Source: Isoetes taiwanensis
Taxonomy: Eukaryota; Streptophyta; Lycopodiopsida; Isoetales; Isoetaceae
Length of the DNA stretch: 64,000 bases
Direction of reading: 5' to 3'
Assembly (NCBI GenBank): GCA_021234155.1
Contig: JAJEKV010000047.1
Span: 10,907,701-10,971,700, forward strand
Below the pieces are notes generated by a model. That model saw only the letters and a program-made list of their open reading frames with translations. It made no database searches and had not been told where the DNA came from. Below are positions 50,240 to 62,716 of this stretch, piece by piece; position 1 is the first letter of the stretch; every line of letters starts with the position of its first letter. The position numbers and the translations under genes were made by a program.

Positions 50240-50905
50240 TATAACCTCTTGAAGGTATGATCCTAGCATCTGCACCGAGGCCATGTTCAACATCTCATAC
50301 AGGGGCTAGCCAGGCTGGACCAGCTCAGCATAGCATGTCCGAGTTTCATCATATGGCGGACAGCTCTGAATGGTATGGCATTCGTCTTTCACAACTCCAA
50401 CTTGGCAGCGTTGGCAAAGCCTCTCCTAATGCGGCTCCTCAATCCATCTTCTCGTCTAATCCGGATACGGTGTGTGGATAGAGGCAATGGATCTGCACTT
50501 TTTCATGGGTAAATGGGTGCGCAGGTAGCGTTGCGAGCCCTGCTCTAGCATGGGATTTATATGGCGTTGGTAATGTGACGTCTTGACCTATTCAAGGGTG
50601 CTAGCGTCCCAAAGCTTGCTGAGGAAGCATGTATCAAGGTACTGTCTGAGGCTGTAGTGGTCTGCCTCCGTTTGCACTCGGATGCACCTGTGCTCCTGCA
50701 CATTCCATCTGGCCAACCATTGAGCTCTCTTTTTGCTAGCAGGCCTTAGGCACTTAAACCCCATTACCACGGTGTACGAGGTTAGGGAGGCGAGTATCGT
50801 CCATACTGACCACCTTCTGGAAGTGATCATGTGTTGGTCAAGGGCCCCCTTCTGAAGAGGCAAGAAGCTTGTCTCCTGCAACAGTATTTGGTATAGAACC
50901 GACAT
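50240..50905 (-). pseudogene. LINE ORF2 C-terminal tail, minus strand
   Basis: From 50905 the minus strand reads RWNVQEHRCIRVQTEADHYS and LDTCFLSKLWDASTLE, matching the + strand fragment at 17130-17240. Further down it reads GAALGEALPTLPS, matching GGTLGQALSLLPT of the same fragment. Frames change and the Cys/His signature is eroded, so this is a dead copy. The ORF at 50257-50481 on the opposite strand is its shadow. Confidence 0.6.
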
Positions 50906-51455
50906 AGTTTACATTGTTTCACGTCTGCATAAAAAACTTTGCGTACGCAAAACAATTGTTTCGCATATATGATTTTATTCCCCTTTTGTATTTCTGTATG
51001 ATTTTTTTTTTCACTGTACGCGAAACACAGTATTTTAACTGTTTTGCATACCTGAAGTTGTTTTTGCACATGGAAAATATGCTTTTTGTGTATGCAAAAA
51101 CAACTGCATGTATGCATTTTAGTTGCTTGGACCGTTGGATGTTGATTTCGAACAATCTTGCCCATCGTTAAGCGCGACTCGTTTTTTTAGCAAGTTTTAG
51201 TTGACTATCAGTTACAAATACATGATTAAACTATATGTCGCATGAAGTGCATTGTACACACGTACGATACACTTATATGGGCGTATGTCTTTGAGCTGAT
51301 ATTTGTGATGGACGCCCTGCACGAATATCAGCAAAAGCAACTGGGAGGGATGTTGGGAGCCCTGTGTGGGGGTAATTCAATGGTTTAATTTCTTGATATG
51401 TGAGATGTCATGTTCCACGATGTAATATATAATATTAATAATATTTATATATACA

Positions 51456-51495
51456 AGAAATGTATCGCGGCGGCCAAGCTGCCGCGAACATTTCT
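51456..51495. other. GC-rich hairpin in AT-rich DNA
   Basis: AGAAATGTATCGCGGC and GCCGCGAACATTTCT are near-perfect reverse complements with a short loop. The loop and stem are GC-rich in sharply AT-rich flanks (51420-51475 is nearly pure A/T). It may be the core of a small foldback element; function unknown. Confidence 0.4.
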
Positions 51496-51499
51496 CTTA

Positions 51500-53640
51500 T
51501 CCATTTCCCTTATGTTCTAGAAGCGAATTAGAACATGAGAATGTTCGAGACCATCCTTCTCTCTCAACTCACTATAAGGAGGGCTAGTCCATACGTAATT
51601 CCATTGTGCACGTGAATATTCCAAAACGATGTTGCAATAGTGGCAGCAACGTGGGATTCAATATCTTCATGATGCAGATATATCCTTGTAAGATGGGCCT
51701 AGATGGATATATGGCCAATCAATATTGAGTATGGAGATTTTAACAAAATCCAAAATTATATAATTTTATGCTCAATACAAAAAAAATATTCTCAGTTAAT
51801 GCAAGTCAATTAATGGGGCTTTTACCATTACCATGTTGATTTTAGCACACTTGGTTTTTTTTTTATGGAAGGCATGTCTTCCACTTGTCTTCATCTATTA
51901 AGTTTAGCTTGCCTATATAATTAATTTGCAAATGCAGAGGTTGAAGCCTCCGCATGGAACAACATTCAGATAAACAATAAGCGATTGGACCCATTTTCCA
52001 TGTAAATGCATTGCAGCAACTTGCTACAAAGGATATTGTAGCAAACACACGATACTGCTCCTAATTTTGAGCTGGAAATGGTTGTTTGGGCCAAGACTAC
52101 AAATACATCATAGCAATTCAACTAAACTTCCTAGCTAGGCAATATTCTGTTCGTTGAAGTGTTCTAAAAATAAAATGGAAATTAGTATCTTGAAGACAAC
52201 ACTTTCCTCGCAATTGCACAACATCACGAACATATGATGCAGATAGAATGCTTTATGTCAGCATTGCAATTGACTTATGTACTAAATCACAAATTTTGTT
52301 CTCAGCCTTTACCAGAGTAAATATATAAGACATGCAAAAACATAGTCCAAAAGAATAATATGCATCTGCCATAAAGGTTAAAGTTCTTGCACTGCTTTCA
52401 AATCCACCAACTGCCACCAACAATTGGGAGTGCTTCTGGAAGCAGATTCCATTTAGAGCCATAGCAGAAAGGTGCCTATGCCATAGTGGGGGTTGATGCT
52501 CTTTTATTTCCATGCCAATGTTGAATAGAGCTACTATAAATCCATCACCCAACAAATCACACTTTAAAATCCAGACTTTGAAAATTCGATGGAAATATAG
52601 GTCGGATCGTGCTTGCAAAATACTGTACATATTCAGCAAGCTCTATCTTACTCTCTTTTACTGGCAGGTTTCTTAGGTAAGGTCCTCCCCAGTTGGGGAG
52701 TTTCAGCTCTATATAAGCGTCTCCAAGAAGAATTATATGTGGCAAAAGATTTAATTAAAAAAAAAACACTATTTTGCGCTTTCTACAATCACTTTCAAAA
52801 TGGATAACCTTGCTTATATAGTCCGGGTTATATATATTAATCTCAACACTGACTTATCATAAGCTTTCTATCTGACCACTTGTTATTCTCTTGAACAAAT
52901 TGGCTCTTCTCTATTAAACGTTTCCTTTCTGCCATGTTACACTTTGCTATGGAATAGCTCTGCAATTTATTGAGCCCTTTGTAACCTATTGCAAAAATAT
53001 TGGAAAATCCACTATTCCAATTAATTTACCTCCTTGTGAAATTTGCATCTGTTTCAAAGAATTTTCAGCCTCAAAAATCTTGAAGCCTTGCAAGCTGCCC
53101 TCAGATTATCTGCTAGACGTTTTTATCCCCATTTGGCACACACATCCATTGTCATAACTCATTAGAACAAAAAACTAAGAGAAGTATGCAAAGGAAAATG
53201 TATGATAAAATTCATTACAGAAATACACAGAACATACTATTGATACAACAAAAAGAGAAAGCCCCAGCTGAGTAACTTCTTAGACTTGATATTAGTTGCA
53301 TCTAATATCTATATTTTTGCTTTTAATCCGATTTTTATCATGTCCTTCTAAACATCAAAGTATTTACAGACATGTTTTATTACATCACCATTTAAACATG
53401 CGGCCATGCTCAGGTCTGACATCAGCCATATTCAAACCTTATATTTTTTTAAACTATAATTTCTAACCTGGTATCCGTGGCCTTGAAGCTTTATACCAAT
53501 AGCCTGACTACATAGGAGATGTCTCTTTAGGTAACAGATGGCTACAGCCCAAACCTGTACCATTGTTTGCTAGATAATCCAAACCAGTGTATGATGTGAT
53601 AAACATGTGAATGGCATGCCAACAATTGCCAAAGGAGCAA
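51500..53640. other. Mostly featureless; possible exons at 52270-52745 (minus)
   Basis: On the minus strand, ELKLPNWGGPYLRNLPVKES (near 52700) and HQPPLWHRHLSAMALNGICF (near 52450) read like exon pieces. I recognise no family and cannot place splice sites with confidence. The rest shows only short unrecognised ORFs. Confidence 0.25.
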
Positions 53641-53700
53641 GATTGACCGTCACCAAAAAGCCAAATTATCTACAGAAGAAATGGTCTGATTAAAGGCAGT

Positions 53701-53916
53701 ATGGCAGCATGGACCTCTTCTGCGGCCGCCATAGCTGTAACCTTCATTGCAATCGCCATAACCGTGATCAAATCCAATGCTGCTCAGCACTCTAAACGGA
53801 AGGGATTGCACAGAGCTCCTATGGAGCCAAAATCTCGTGCCCAAATCATTGCTGCTGTCTGTATTTGTTTGGAATCCAAACATAGAGAGGCATTTGCCAA
53901 AAAGATCCTGATGTAG
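53701..53916 (+). CDS. Small hypothetical protein with N-terminal hydrophobic segment
   Basis: A 71-codon ORF starts MAAWTSSAAAIAVTFIAIA, a good signal-anchor-like segment (residues about 7-23), followed by a basic stretch (HSKRKGLHR) and a helix-like tail rich in Ala, Arg and Lys. Base composition rises to about 50% GC here, unlike the flanks. No homologue is known to me and the opposite strand is also open (53650-53985), so coding is uncertain. It could instead be the first exon of a longer gene. Confidence 0.25.
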   Translation: MAAWTSSAAAIAVTFIAIAITVIKSNAAQHSKRKGLHRAPMEPKSRAQIIAAVCICLESKHREAFAKKILM

Positions 53917-53985
53917 AGCCCAAATCAGAGAAGGCTCCACAAGCAAAGATGCAGGGCGGCAACATCTAGCGTCTGCTGGCCGCAT

Positions 53986-54880
53986 CCATCTCCTAGTGCC
54001 ACTACTAAAATAATAATTTTATCCCCTGAGCGATTTTGCCCTATTTTGTTCCCCGAAACGAATTCCTTTAGAAAAAAATAGAAGCATACTATGATTCTTT
54101 CACAAGTTTGGCTGGCAAAGTGGCAGACCTTGTTGCAAAGTAGAGAACACGACCATCAATTAAGCGATTACAAACTTTGGACGATGCCGAAATGGTGTAA
54201 CAAACTACATTTCTAAAACCATTTAATCTCGTAGAAGGCCGTGATGGATCTTCCGAGGATGAATATTGATTGGTCAAGAAATTCTGGCCGGATTGTTTCT
54301 TGCACCCCACAAATCCTTCAAGCGAGGAGTAGAGCATGTGGATCCAGAGTTGAGCAGAGTTGGGAGTGCTTGCAAAGCAAGAAATCAATCTCCATATCCG
54401 CCATAAATGCGTTTAAATGTGCATGGAAACTAATTAGACGAAACAAAATATTATTATCTATACTATTTTAATGCTTGAAACAAAATTGTACGATCTAATT
54501 TGAATTAACCACGTGTCAATTTAAGAACACTTCAAATAAATTGGCTTTAAACAAATTTGATGCAAACAAAAATTTTATCTGCATTATATATGAGTGATAA
54601 TGGACTATGCATAATTTTTTTTTTTTTTTTTGACATTGTTTTGTAAGAACTCTATCTCTATTGTAAGTAAAATGATGCAGTGGAACTACTTAGAAAATGA
54701 ATCATGGCATATGAAACAACAATATTTTTTGTAGAAGAACATGGAATGCGATTATGCATACTATCTACCAATCATATTAAAAATAATAATAGAATCATAT
54801 TAAGAATAATACTGAATGTATAGACCCATCAATATATGATCATATGTTTGAAAACCACCAATGCTACAAAACAAATCACA
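53986..54880. other. No recognisable feature
   Basis: Two overlapping ORFs (54241-54471 plus, 54089-54388 minus) occupy a patch of mixed composition. Neither is recognised. The rest is AT-rich with a long T-run near 54610. Confidence 0.35.
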
Positions 54881-54889
54881 CCACTAGTT

Positions 54890-55960
54890 ATGGGAGTTGA
54901 ACCCACTATAATAGAGTGAAATAGTAATAGAACTAATGCAACAAGGCTACATTACAATCGATGTTTATCAAAGAGCAACAGAGACATATTTTGTCCCATA
55001 ACACCACAACAAAACAATGATATAACAACATTAGAACTCATGGGATTGAACCATGGTTACAAAAAGAAGGTAAGTATGTGCATTGCATGGTGTTAAGTAA
55101 AAGAGGGCCTCAAAATGCATGCATTACTATGCATGTAATACATGCACGTGTGCATGCCAAAACCATAGGTTGTGATTGCAAACTAACTAGAAATACACCA
55201 TACGCTCTAAAAATATTACTAACATACCTTTCACACCCTTTCACGAATACAACAACGCAATCATATGCAAGCTATAGCAAAATGGCCATATATTTAAACG
55301 TTTTACGCGGCGCCAAAACATTTGTGATAAAATAAAATTATAAGGACGAGAGATGTCAATAATTTTAAAGAATGGGAGTTGAGCCCACTATAATAGCGTC
55401 TAGTAGTTATGGAGCCAATACAATATAGCCACACCTACAATCGATGTTTATCTTAGATTGAACCATGATTATAAAACCATTTACCACCTGCCACTGCAAA
55501 TTGAAGAGCATGTAAATATGCCAAGAACCTCAAAACAAAGAAAAGTTGATTACCTTGGAGAGAAGATGATTACCTTGGAGAGAAGAGAACATGAAAGATT
55601 GCACACGGTTTGTACAAACCCTATGTGCCTTTTGATGCTAGAAAAATGTAGGCTCTCATGTGAAAAAAGGCGTATGTGACTTAAAAAGAAAGTAAGCATG
55701 TATTGGCGGTGTTAAGTAAAAGAGGGGCTCAACATGCATGCAATGCATCATGCAACCGTGTGCATCATTTATGGTGCATGGTCTGCATGTGTGCATGCAT
55801 TGCATGCAATGCATGCAAATGTGCATGCCAAAACCATAGGTGAGAATGCAAACTAACTAGAAATATATCACGTGCTCTAGAAATATTACTGACATACACT
55901 CACACAAATACAACAATACAATTATATGCAAACCATAGTAAAATGGTCAGTATATTTATC
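54890..55960. repeat. Tandem duplicated unit with GCATGC-rich palindromes
   Basis: GGGAGTTGAACCCACTATAA at 54896 recurs (one base changed) at 55375. CAATCGATGTTTATC recurs at 54957 and 55439. The block from GTTAAGTAAAAGAGG through GCATGCCAAAACCATAGG to AACTAACTAGAAATA recurs at 55091 and 55713. Two imperfect units of about 480-620 bp are present. The second is expanded by ATGCATGCA words, including a perfect 26-bp palindrome at 55792-55817. The minus strand carries GGGTTCAACTCCC and GGTTCAATCCC, resembling tRNA B boxes. Confidence 0.65.
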
Positions 55961-56479
55961 GTTTTTTTTTTGAACTATTTTTGTGATATTTGTCATATTA
56001 TACTTCAAATAGTGCCATATCATACAAATCATATGTATAAGTATAAAACATATGAAATATTGAATCTATCCTCTGTTGTTGTCATGTCCGTTCAGAACAA
56101 GGACAACAAAACTGAGCAGAAAACTGAGCAAAAGAGAAGTAGAAGCCGTGAAATATAAACATTTGTCATTTCATTTGTTATTATGAAAATTCTTGTGGTA
56201 GCATCAACCTTATCATGAACCCATATTTCTGGAGGTCTTGCTCCCGTATTATGAACTCATATTTCTAGACGTCTCACTCCGTTAATTTTACACTGGTTGA
56301 TTTGCAGAGGAGCATTTTGATTGAATGCACTTGTAGTTTCGCTCCTTTCACCCTTCTTCGTCACTTCAGAACCCACCAAATTAGCGCAGATCTTCTTGAC
56401 TTCATGTAGGCAGTGTAAATTTGTTTTTTTTTTAAGCTGGTTGATTCATCTGCATCATTTGGTTTATATCTTGGCGTTA

Positions 56480-56585
56480 CGTGGAGCGGCAACAATGAGC
56501 AGATTCATGCTCTGGAATGGGAGCTGGCCACCGGCAGCCAGCTCCCATTCCAGAGCATGAATCTGCTCATTGTTGCCGCTCCACG
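56480..56585. repeat. Perfect 49-bp inverted repeat with 8-nt loop
   Basis: 56480-56528 and 56537-56585 are exact reverse complements (49 of 49) separated by CACCGGCA. The symmetry continues imperfectly outward (ATCTTGGCGTTA against ACGTCAAGGT). The right arm belongs to the segment that is duplicated at 62717 onward; the left arm is not present there. It forms an extremely stable hairpin. Confidence 0.9.
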
Positions 56586-57827
56586 ACGTCAAGGTAAGCT
56601 TCGCAGATGAGCTTCGGCAGATGGTAAGCAGACCGGCTGTCTCAGGTTCCTCAAGAATGATCTACCCATTTGTCATTCCTGATTAGTATGATCGCCACAT
56701 GGCGAGCTCTCATTATATACCAAACAAGCCTTGACGTTCACTGAAGCTTGTAAATATTGGGGTCCCTTCTTGAAAAGTTTGATTTCTGATCCATATATAG
56801 GGCCTGTGTTTTCTGTAGCCTCGCAATCAATCTTATCTTTACAATTGTTCATCCAGATCTTTACTTGTTGAAGCCATTCTTCTCTTTTGCTCTTCCTCGG
56901 CACAACTTCTCAACCTTGCAAATCTGGAAAAGTTTTTGGTTTTAATTAGAAATTTTTCGATGTAGGCACATGTCGGTCAATGGGAGCCTATTTTCGGTGG
57001 AGGATTTTCTGCTTCCAGAAGCTTTCTTCTGTTTGCCGGATTGGCAAGATTGGTAGTCTCCAGAAGCAGTCAGAGGAACCGAATGGAAGTTGGAGCTGAT
57101 TTAGGTAAGTTTGTGTCCCACTTGCCAATTTACTGCATTCAAGAAGAGTCTCCATTTTATCCGAGAAGCTTGGCCTTTGTAGAATAGCTTGGCCTTCGTA
57201 CTAGACTGTGCATAGTCCAAGAGGGCAATCCTTTATTGCAATAGCAACTTGTTTAATGCTCTTTAGATGCTATCTAATAGTGGAGCCGGAGATGACAACC
57301 CTCCAAACATTAGCTTCTTATTTAAGTCTCATGGTGCACCATAGGCAAATTATCAAAATCTTATATTGTTTCCTAGCGCAGCTAATGATTTGCTCGACGA
57401 CTATGTACATGAAGTAGCATATCTATAGTATGTCTAATATATAGGTACCTGGGTACCATCCTTGGTCAGACTATAGATCTTTAGCACAATCTCAACTATT
57501 TATACTTGTTTTATTCAAGTTATCGAAGATCCTAGCAGTACCATACTTGAATATGATGAACTATAGGCAACCATTAATTGCTAGATACTTTATTAGACTT
57601 ACTTGATGTATATATTCTAACTAAGGGTGAACAAGATTGGAGAGATATGCCATCTATTGACCTAACACCATTGTAAGCAAGAAAGGTATAATAAATAGGA
57701 AAAAAAAAACTCATCTAATAAGACCGGATGAAGACCCTTATCAGATAGTCTTTAATCGAAGGCATTTTCAAAATTGAAAAAGATTCAAAGGCAGATCTGA
57801 AAGTATAAAATACAGCAGCGCACATAA
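56537..57827. repeat. Duplicated segment, copy 1
   Basis: This segment is repeated in direct orientation at 62717-64000, about 6.2 kb away. From 56660 onward it is almost identical over more than 1.1 kb. The 76-codon minus-strand ORF at 56673-56903 (MPRKSKREEWLQQVKIWMNN) is preserved in both copies (79 codons in copy 2). I do not recognise that ORF, and preservation is expected from the recent duplication alone. Confidence 0.85.
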
Positions 57828-58116
57828 ACTAAAAATATAGTAGGATTTCAATAACATCATCAAAGTGGTTTCAATTGATAACATAATCTTGAGATTACAG
57901 AGAACCTATAGACAATGTCTTGGGCTGGCTTATAAGTGCTCTCCTATTGAGACAGAGGTTAGGGATCATATTTGGATCCAGTATCTACAGATTTATTCAT
58001 ACTTAAGCTTGTCTTGTGGGGCAAGTGATTGTGCTTTGTTCTTGAGGCTCTAGTTCCAATGGCATATCCCTTATTGTACTTTGCATTTGATAAATAAAAA
58101 TTTTGTCCTTCAAGAA

Positions 58117-58947
58117 TGTGACGCCCCTACTTCTTCTCACGATGCTCCCCAGAGTTCATCGGAAACCTGAGTTCATCCCCACACCAATTCCAAGCACCGG
58201 ATTAGGGGCCATCCACCGACACCAATTCAAAACCGTCTAGATGTTTATGAGTAGGATTTTAGTGAGGAAGAATGGATGGATCATTTGCCCCTAGACTATG
58301 CTTCCCTTGGGACCGATCCCCTCGGGTCATTCTTGATGGCGTGAATAAACATGAGCACATGACATCAATACATCAACAAGGTCACCCATTTATGCTTGGG
58401 TGTCTCGAACGCATTACCAAGATCTACGAAGGGTGAGGAAGAATACATCATAATATAACATGTATAACAACAACATCAGGGTGAATAACAACAACAAAGG
58501 GGATCCTACCCAAGGCTCGGGACTCATGGGGAATCGACGACGGCTTTGGTCTCGTAGTCAATGCGGGCCGAATTCATGGCAAATGGATTGGGCTGGCATA
58601 AGAACATGGCCGTTGGGTGATCCACTCCATCCGCCCTCCCCGTGCACACCTTGCGAGTAGGTTGAAGGGTGTTGGGACCGGACCGTAACTGCAAGGGGGT
58701 GCATAACCAAAAGGGCTATTGCCGGGTTGCATCTCCCGCCCCGATGAGGCGGGGAGGAGAGTCACCTCCCCTCTAGAGGCATGCATGCCCAATCACGGAG
58801 AGGGCCTTTTGCCTCGTATTCGACTTGAACCTCATTGAAGGTGACGATCACCCAAGAGGTGTCGAGCTCATGCCTTGCCCACACGCTAGTTGGCAAACCA
58901 TTAAGCCTAGCCGACTTCGGATCGTTATATTATGCTAGAACGTCACA
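58117..58947 (+). mobile_element. Solo LTR with 5-bp target-site duplication
   Basis: The 831-bp segment starts TGTGACGCCCC and ends GAACGTCACA, giving TG...CA ends within the inverted repeat TGTGACG/CGTCACA. It is flanked on both sides by AAGAA (58112-58116 and 58948-58952). It is GC-richer than its surroundings. These are the hallmarks of an LTR left by recombination between two LTRs. Orientation is arbitrary, as no internal coding remains. ORFs inside (58460-58660, 58574-58792) are incidental. Confidence 0.8.
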
Positions 58948-58952
58948 AAGAA

Positions 58953-60470
58953 TGTTTTTTTATTGTCTTGGGCTTGTCTATCAAACATTTACGAGAATTC
59001 ATGTGTTCTTCTAAAATGCAATTGAGTTCGTTGGCCCATTGGTATTTGCCTGCTTTGTCAATTTGAGATCCAAAGCCTTCTTTGGTCATCCTAAAGCTCT
59101 TCCATTGTGTCTCGCAAGTTATCATCTCTATTGCAAATAGGGGTTTCAACTAATATGTCTACATCTTTGAGGAATTACAATATTAGTATGGTTGCCAACA
59201 TCAATCACTTAAAGGAGCTTCATCTTCTTCTTCTGCAACATGGCAAAATTTCAGAAGTAAGCATTAAACTATAGATTTGATACTGGTGCATCAAGGGATT
59301 GCCGGTTAGAAACATGTTGTTCGTATTTCTTGATAATGTTTCTCCATCTAAGATTTTATTGAGGCTAATAGGAATGTAACATATAAAAATTATGCGAAAA
59401 GCTGGCCCATTGAGGTATTAATAAAGCTGCAATAATTATGTTTATTTTCATTTTGTCATCATCTCATGGCACCCCAGCCAAATCATTGAATAAACGTAGG
59501 ATTTGCCTTATATACATGTGATCGTCTCAATTCTTCATTTAGTGTCAGAGTAGGATTTGAACCTACAATCTCATACCTCAAATGTTTTTGACTGGTGCAA
59601 AAGGTATATTTGTACGACATTTAGTGGAGGTAGCAATATGATTTTGGAGGTGTAATTTTGTGATGTATTAATTCGTAATTTCTAGAGGAAGCACAATATT
59701 GTACAATCTTGGCATACTCTGTGCGTGCGTGTGTAGCGAGAAAATTCAGTCAACACTTGTTAAAAGCAATTCAAGAATGGAGAACGACTTTTAGCAGCAT
59801 AGCTTAAGAGTGTGGAGAATCTAGATCTGACACATACTTAAGGCTCTAGCTCAGATGCCTCTCAAGATCTACAAGATAGTCATAATTTAAGTATCTTCAA
59901 ATTATATATAATACGAGATGGCACTTGGGCTACTGATTGTCAATCTGAACACTCAACATGGTTAGAAGCTATGTCTTAAGCATATTGTCATGTTCATGTA
60001 TTGCTACAAAAGGAATTACTACACATGTTAACACTAAAAAAATTCAATGATACAAAAAACAATATTGTATGCAAAGACTTCCACAAATAAGAATCAATAT
60101 TACTAGCATTGTAGAAACTGACACAAAATGCTTCTCCTTCAGCCATGCTCAATGCTTTAAATAAATTTGGCATTTCGACATGGTAAAGAAATGGCAGTGG
60201 GGGTGATTGATCCTTGTAGGTTGGGTAATATTTTTCTTTTGCGGAGGATAAACAAGTCTATTATACCGAGTAAAAGCTTACATGACTACGTAGCAAATAA
60301 ACATCTTCCTGCACAAGTTTGAAGAAGGGTAGCTAGGAGTTAACCTACAACCTTATATGGTCTTGAGGATTCCTAGCCACTAGAGTTTGGTAAAAGTATC
60401 CCGTGCCATCTCTTTTTTGGGTGGCCTCACAATAATGCATGCATGCATTTGTATTTTCTTAAACACCTCA
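58953..60470. other. No gene seen; one tRNA-like T arm
   Basis: AT-rich sequence with short ORFs only. Near 59554-59571 the minus strand reads GTAGG-TTCAAAT-CCTAC, a perfect five-pair T arm with a canonical B box, but the other arms of a tRNA are not formed. A tRNA-derived SINE remnant is possible. Confidence 0.3.
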
Positions 60471-60474
60471 CAAG

Positions 60475-61500
60475 AGAATTCACCAATTGTGTGCATAAGG
60501 TGTGTGAAAATTGCTGCTCTCCTTCCCACCCATAGGCCATCAGTCAATACCGCTCCTTCCTCAAGAACAAGAAAGCCAGATACCTCACAGAGCATCAGCA
60601 ACAGATGTTTGGTCTTCTGGATCGGCACTCCAAGACGATACGAGAAGGGTCTTGAGCAAGGCTGCCCACGACCCACGTGGAACATCACCTCGGAGCAATG
60701 GGCACAAGATTTGCAATGCCTTTCACGACTGCTTTCGAGGGGCGGACACCAGTCCCTCCACAGATAGGCATGGCTCTGGTCATCACAGAGGGGGATGTCA
60801 TCATGGGTCTACAACGTCTAGCTAATGGGAAGGCGGCAGATTTATATGGCATGCGTGCGTAACTTCTGAAATGGCCGTGGGCCTCCACGGTGCCTGTCCT
60901 CGGCATTATTCAATAAAGCATTGCAAGAAGGCTTCCCCCTGTGTGTGTGGACCATTAGTAGAGTTGTGCCCATATACAATGCAGGGGACCCTCAATGTAT
61001 GTGGGCCAACTATCGTACTATTATGGTCACTCTCTGTTTGTGTGTGTGTGTGTGGTGCATCCTTGAGCAGCGGGACAATATGGTGAGGAGGATGGATGTG
61101 TGTGCTCTGTGTGTGTGTGCTTTCGCCATGCATTCCACCATTGATCATATCTTCACTTTGCGTATGACATTGATTGAGGATAGCAGGAATCACCGACAAA
61201 ACCTCATGTGTGTTGTTTGTGGATTGTGTAAAAGCTTTTGACACGATTGGACCCGACGGGTTATGGAGCTAGCTCGAGCGTGGGACCCCTTGACTGCGTG
61301 AATGCGTGTGATCTGTGCTATAGGAGGCATGCTCAGGTAAGATCACATCATCGGGACGCAATGGAGTAATCACAATATTGAGTGCGTCGTGGTTGCCCCT
61401 CTCCCCACACTCTTTGGTCTATACATTGTGTGTGGTGGAAGATTGGCTCTCGAGCATGGAGGTGCAGGCGCCCATCTTATGCATTTCACAATCCGCAACT
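60475..61500 (+). pseudogene. Heavily decayed LINE reverse transcriptase
   Basis: Pieces in several frames recall LINE RT in order: LANGKAADLYGMRA with LLKWP (motif 1 region, about 60820-60875), ALQEGFPLCVWTISRVVPIY (60915-60975), WANYRTIMV (motif 2), CILEQR, HSTIDHIFTLR and LIEDSRNHRQNLMC (61130-61210), followed in another frame by KAFDTIGP, that is motif A. Several short TGTGTGTG tracts interrupt the similarity. Motifs B and C are not recognisable apart from APLPTLFGLYI near 61400. Confidence 0.6.
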
Positions 61501-62716
61501 CATATATAAGCACAATTTCATTATTTTTGGACAATACCTGAATTTATGGACCATTTTTTAAATTCTCGCATCAATGACTCTTTTCTATATACTAATTGAC
61601 ATCCCCTGCGAGGTGCACACACATATGCCTCCCCCAGCATGCACCTGCAGTATCTTGATAGTATTGGGTATCTTCTTCTTGTTTGGCCAGTTCCCAAGCA
61701 TAGTCGATAGTCTCTATCTCTATGTAGTCACTAGTGTGATCATAGGCTTCCATCTCCCACGTCGGATACAAGACATCATCAATGCATAGGTTTATCCTTT
61801 CACGGACCAATGCTCCTCGCGGCGATGGCTTGACGCTTTGTGGTACATGACTGGTCATTCTCAAACTAAAAAAACTAGAGGCCCAGCGTGCCCATTCAAC
61901 CTCTCATCATCATCACAGATCTGCACATGTTATTGAAATGTGTAAAAGATATGAAATCACATACCTATTTTTGTTTTGTACAAATGAATCATCCAGTTGC
62001 AAGAGAAATCTCATGGCAAGAGAAATCTCATGGCTCATCAAATGGACATTCATGTTCTTTGTGGTGGGGCTGCATTAGATATGTGTGGGACAATAGATAG
62101 TGTCAACTTCGATGAAAGTGCCTTCTTGTCAAATAGTCCGTGATCTCAAGTCTTGGATGGCATATATAGCTTTGTCATTGTAGTAGTCCATATATAATGA
62201 AATAGTCCAAAAATGAATGTTGAGACTGCTAGGCAAATAGAATCCTTGGGTGTCGAACACAACCATAGTATTCAATCCTAGAAACAGGTCACATACTGTA
62301 AGATCCAGGTCTGCAAAGGATACAAAACCCTTTCCAGAAGGTATTGTGATCCCATACCTCTATTTATGAGCATTTATCCTCTCCTAGAGTGTATATCCCC
62401 CGACTTCAAACACCTCTTACACCGTGTTCATATCTCTCGCCTCGTTTCCAAGCACGAAACACATATGAAAATTATATCAAAACTTGGTGAAATGGTCTTA
62501 AAAAATACGTAAAGAAAGAGAGAGAGAGATTGAGCCTCAACAGACAATTTGATAAGCCCAAATTGGAATTTGGTGCATCCAAATTGGGCGGGCATAATTT
62601 GAGGTTTTTTTTTTTTTTTGCACGCCTTAAATTGGACGCCCACCCAATTTGGACGATGAAATTGTGCATGCTAAGCCCATTTAAGACTCTCCATATTGGT
62701 CGTCCGCGGACCAGCC
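61501..62716. other. No recognisable gene
   Basis: ORFs at 61574-61864 and 61888-62100 are unrecognised. A tandem pair of CAAGAGAAATCTCATGG lies at about 61999-62032. A purine-rich stretch (GAGAGAGAGAG, 62518) and a T-run near 62607 are the only other features. Confidence 0.35.

Larger units (their letters stand above)
49733..51130. repeat. Repeat region rich in TTTTGCGTACGCAAA-like motifs
   Basis: Both flanks of this region (49733-49980 and 50930-51120) are packed with variants of TTTTGCGTAC and GCAAAA on both strands (for example CTTTGCGCACGCAAAATAG and CTTTGCGTACGCAAAAC). The middle holds a G-run (49966-49981), a hairpin motif and a LINE tail in minus orientation. The two flanks could be the subterminal repeats of one element with a LINE inserted in it. 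Clear terminal repeats were not identified. Confidence 0.45.

Noticed and set aside
56321-56560. 79-codon plus-strand ORF
   Set aside because: Its last third is created by the left arm and loop of the 49-bp inverted repeat; no family resemblance.
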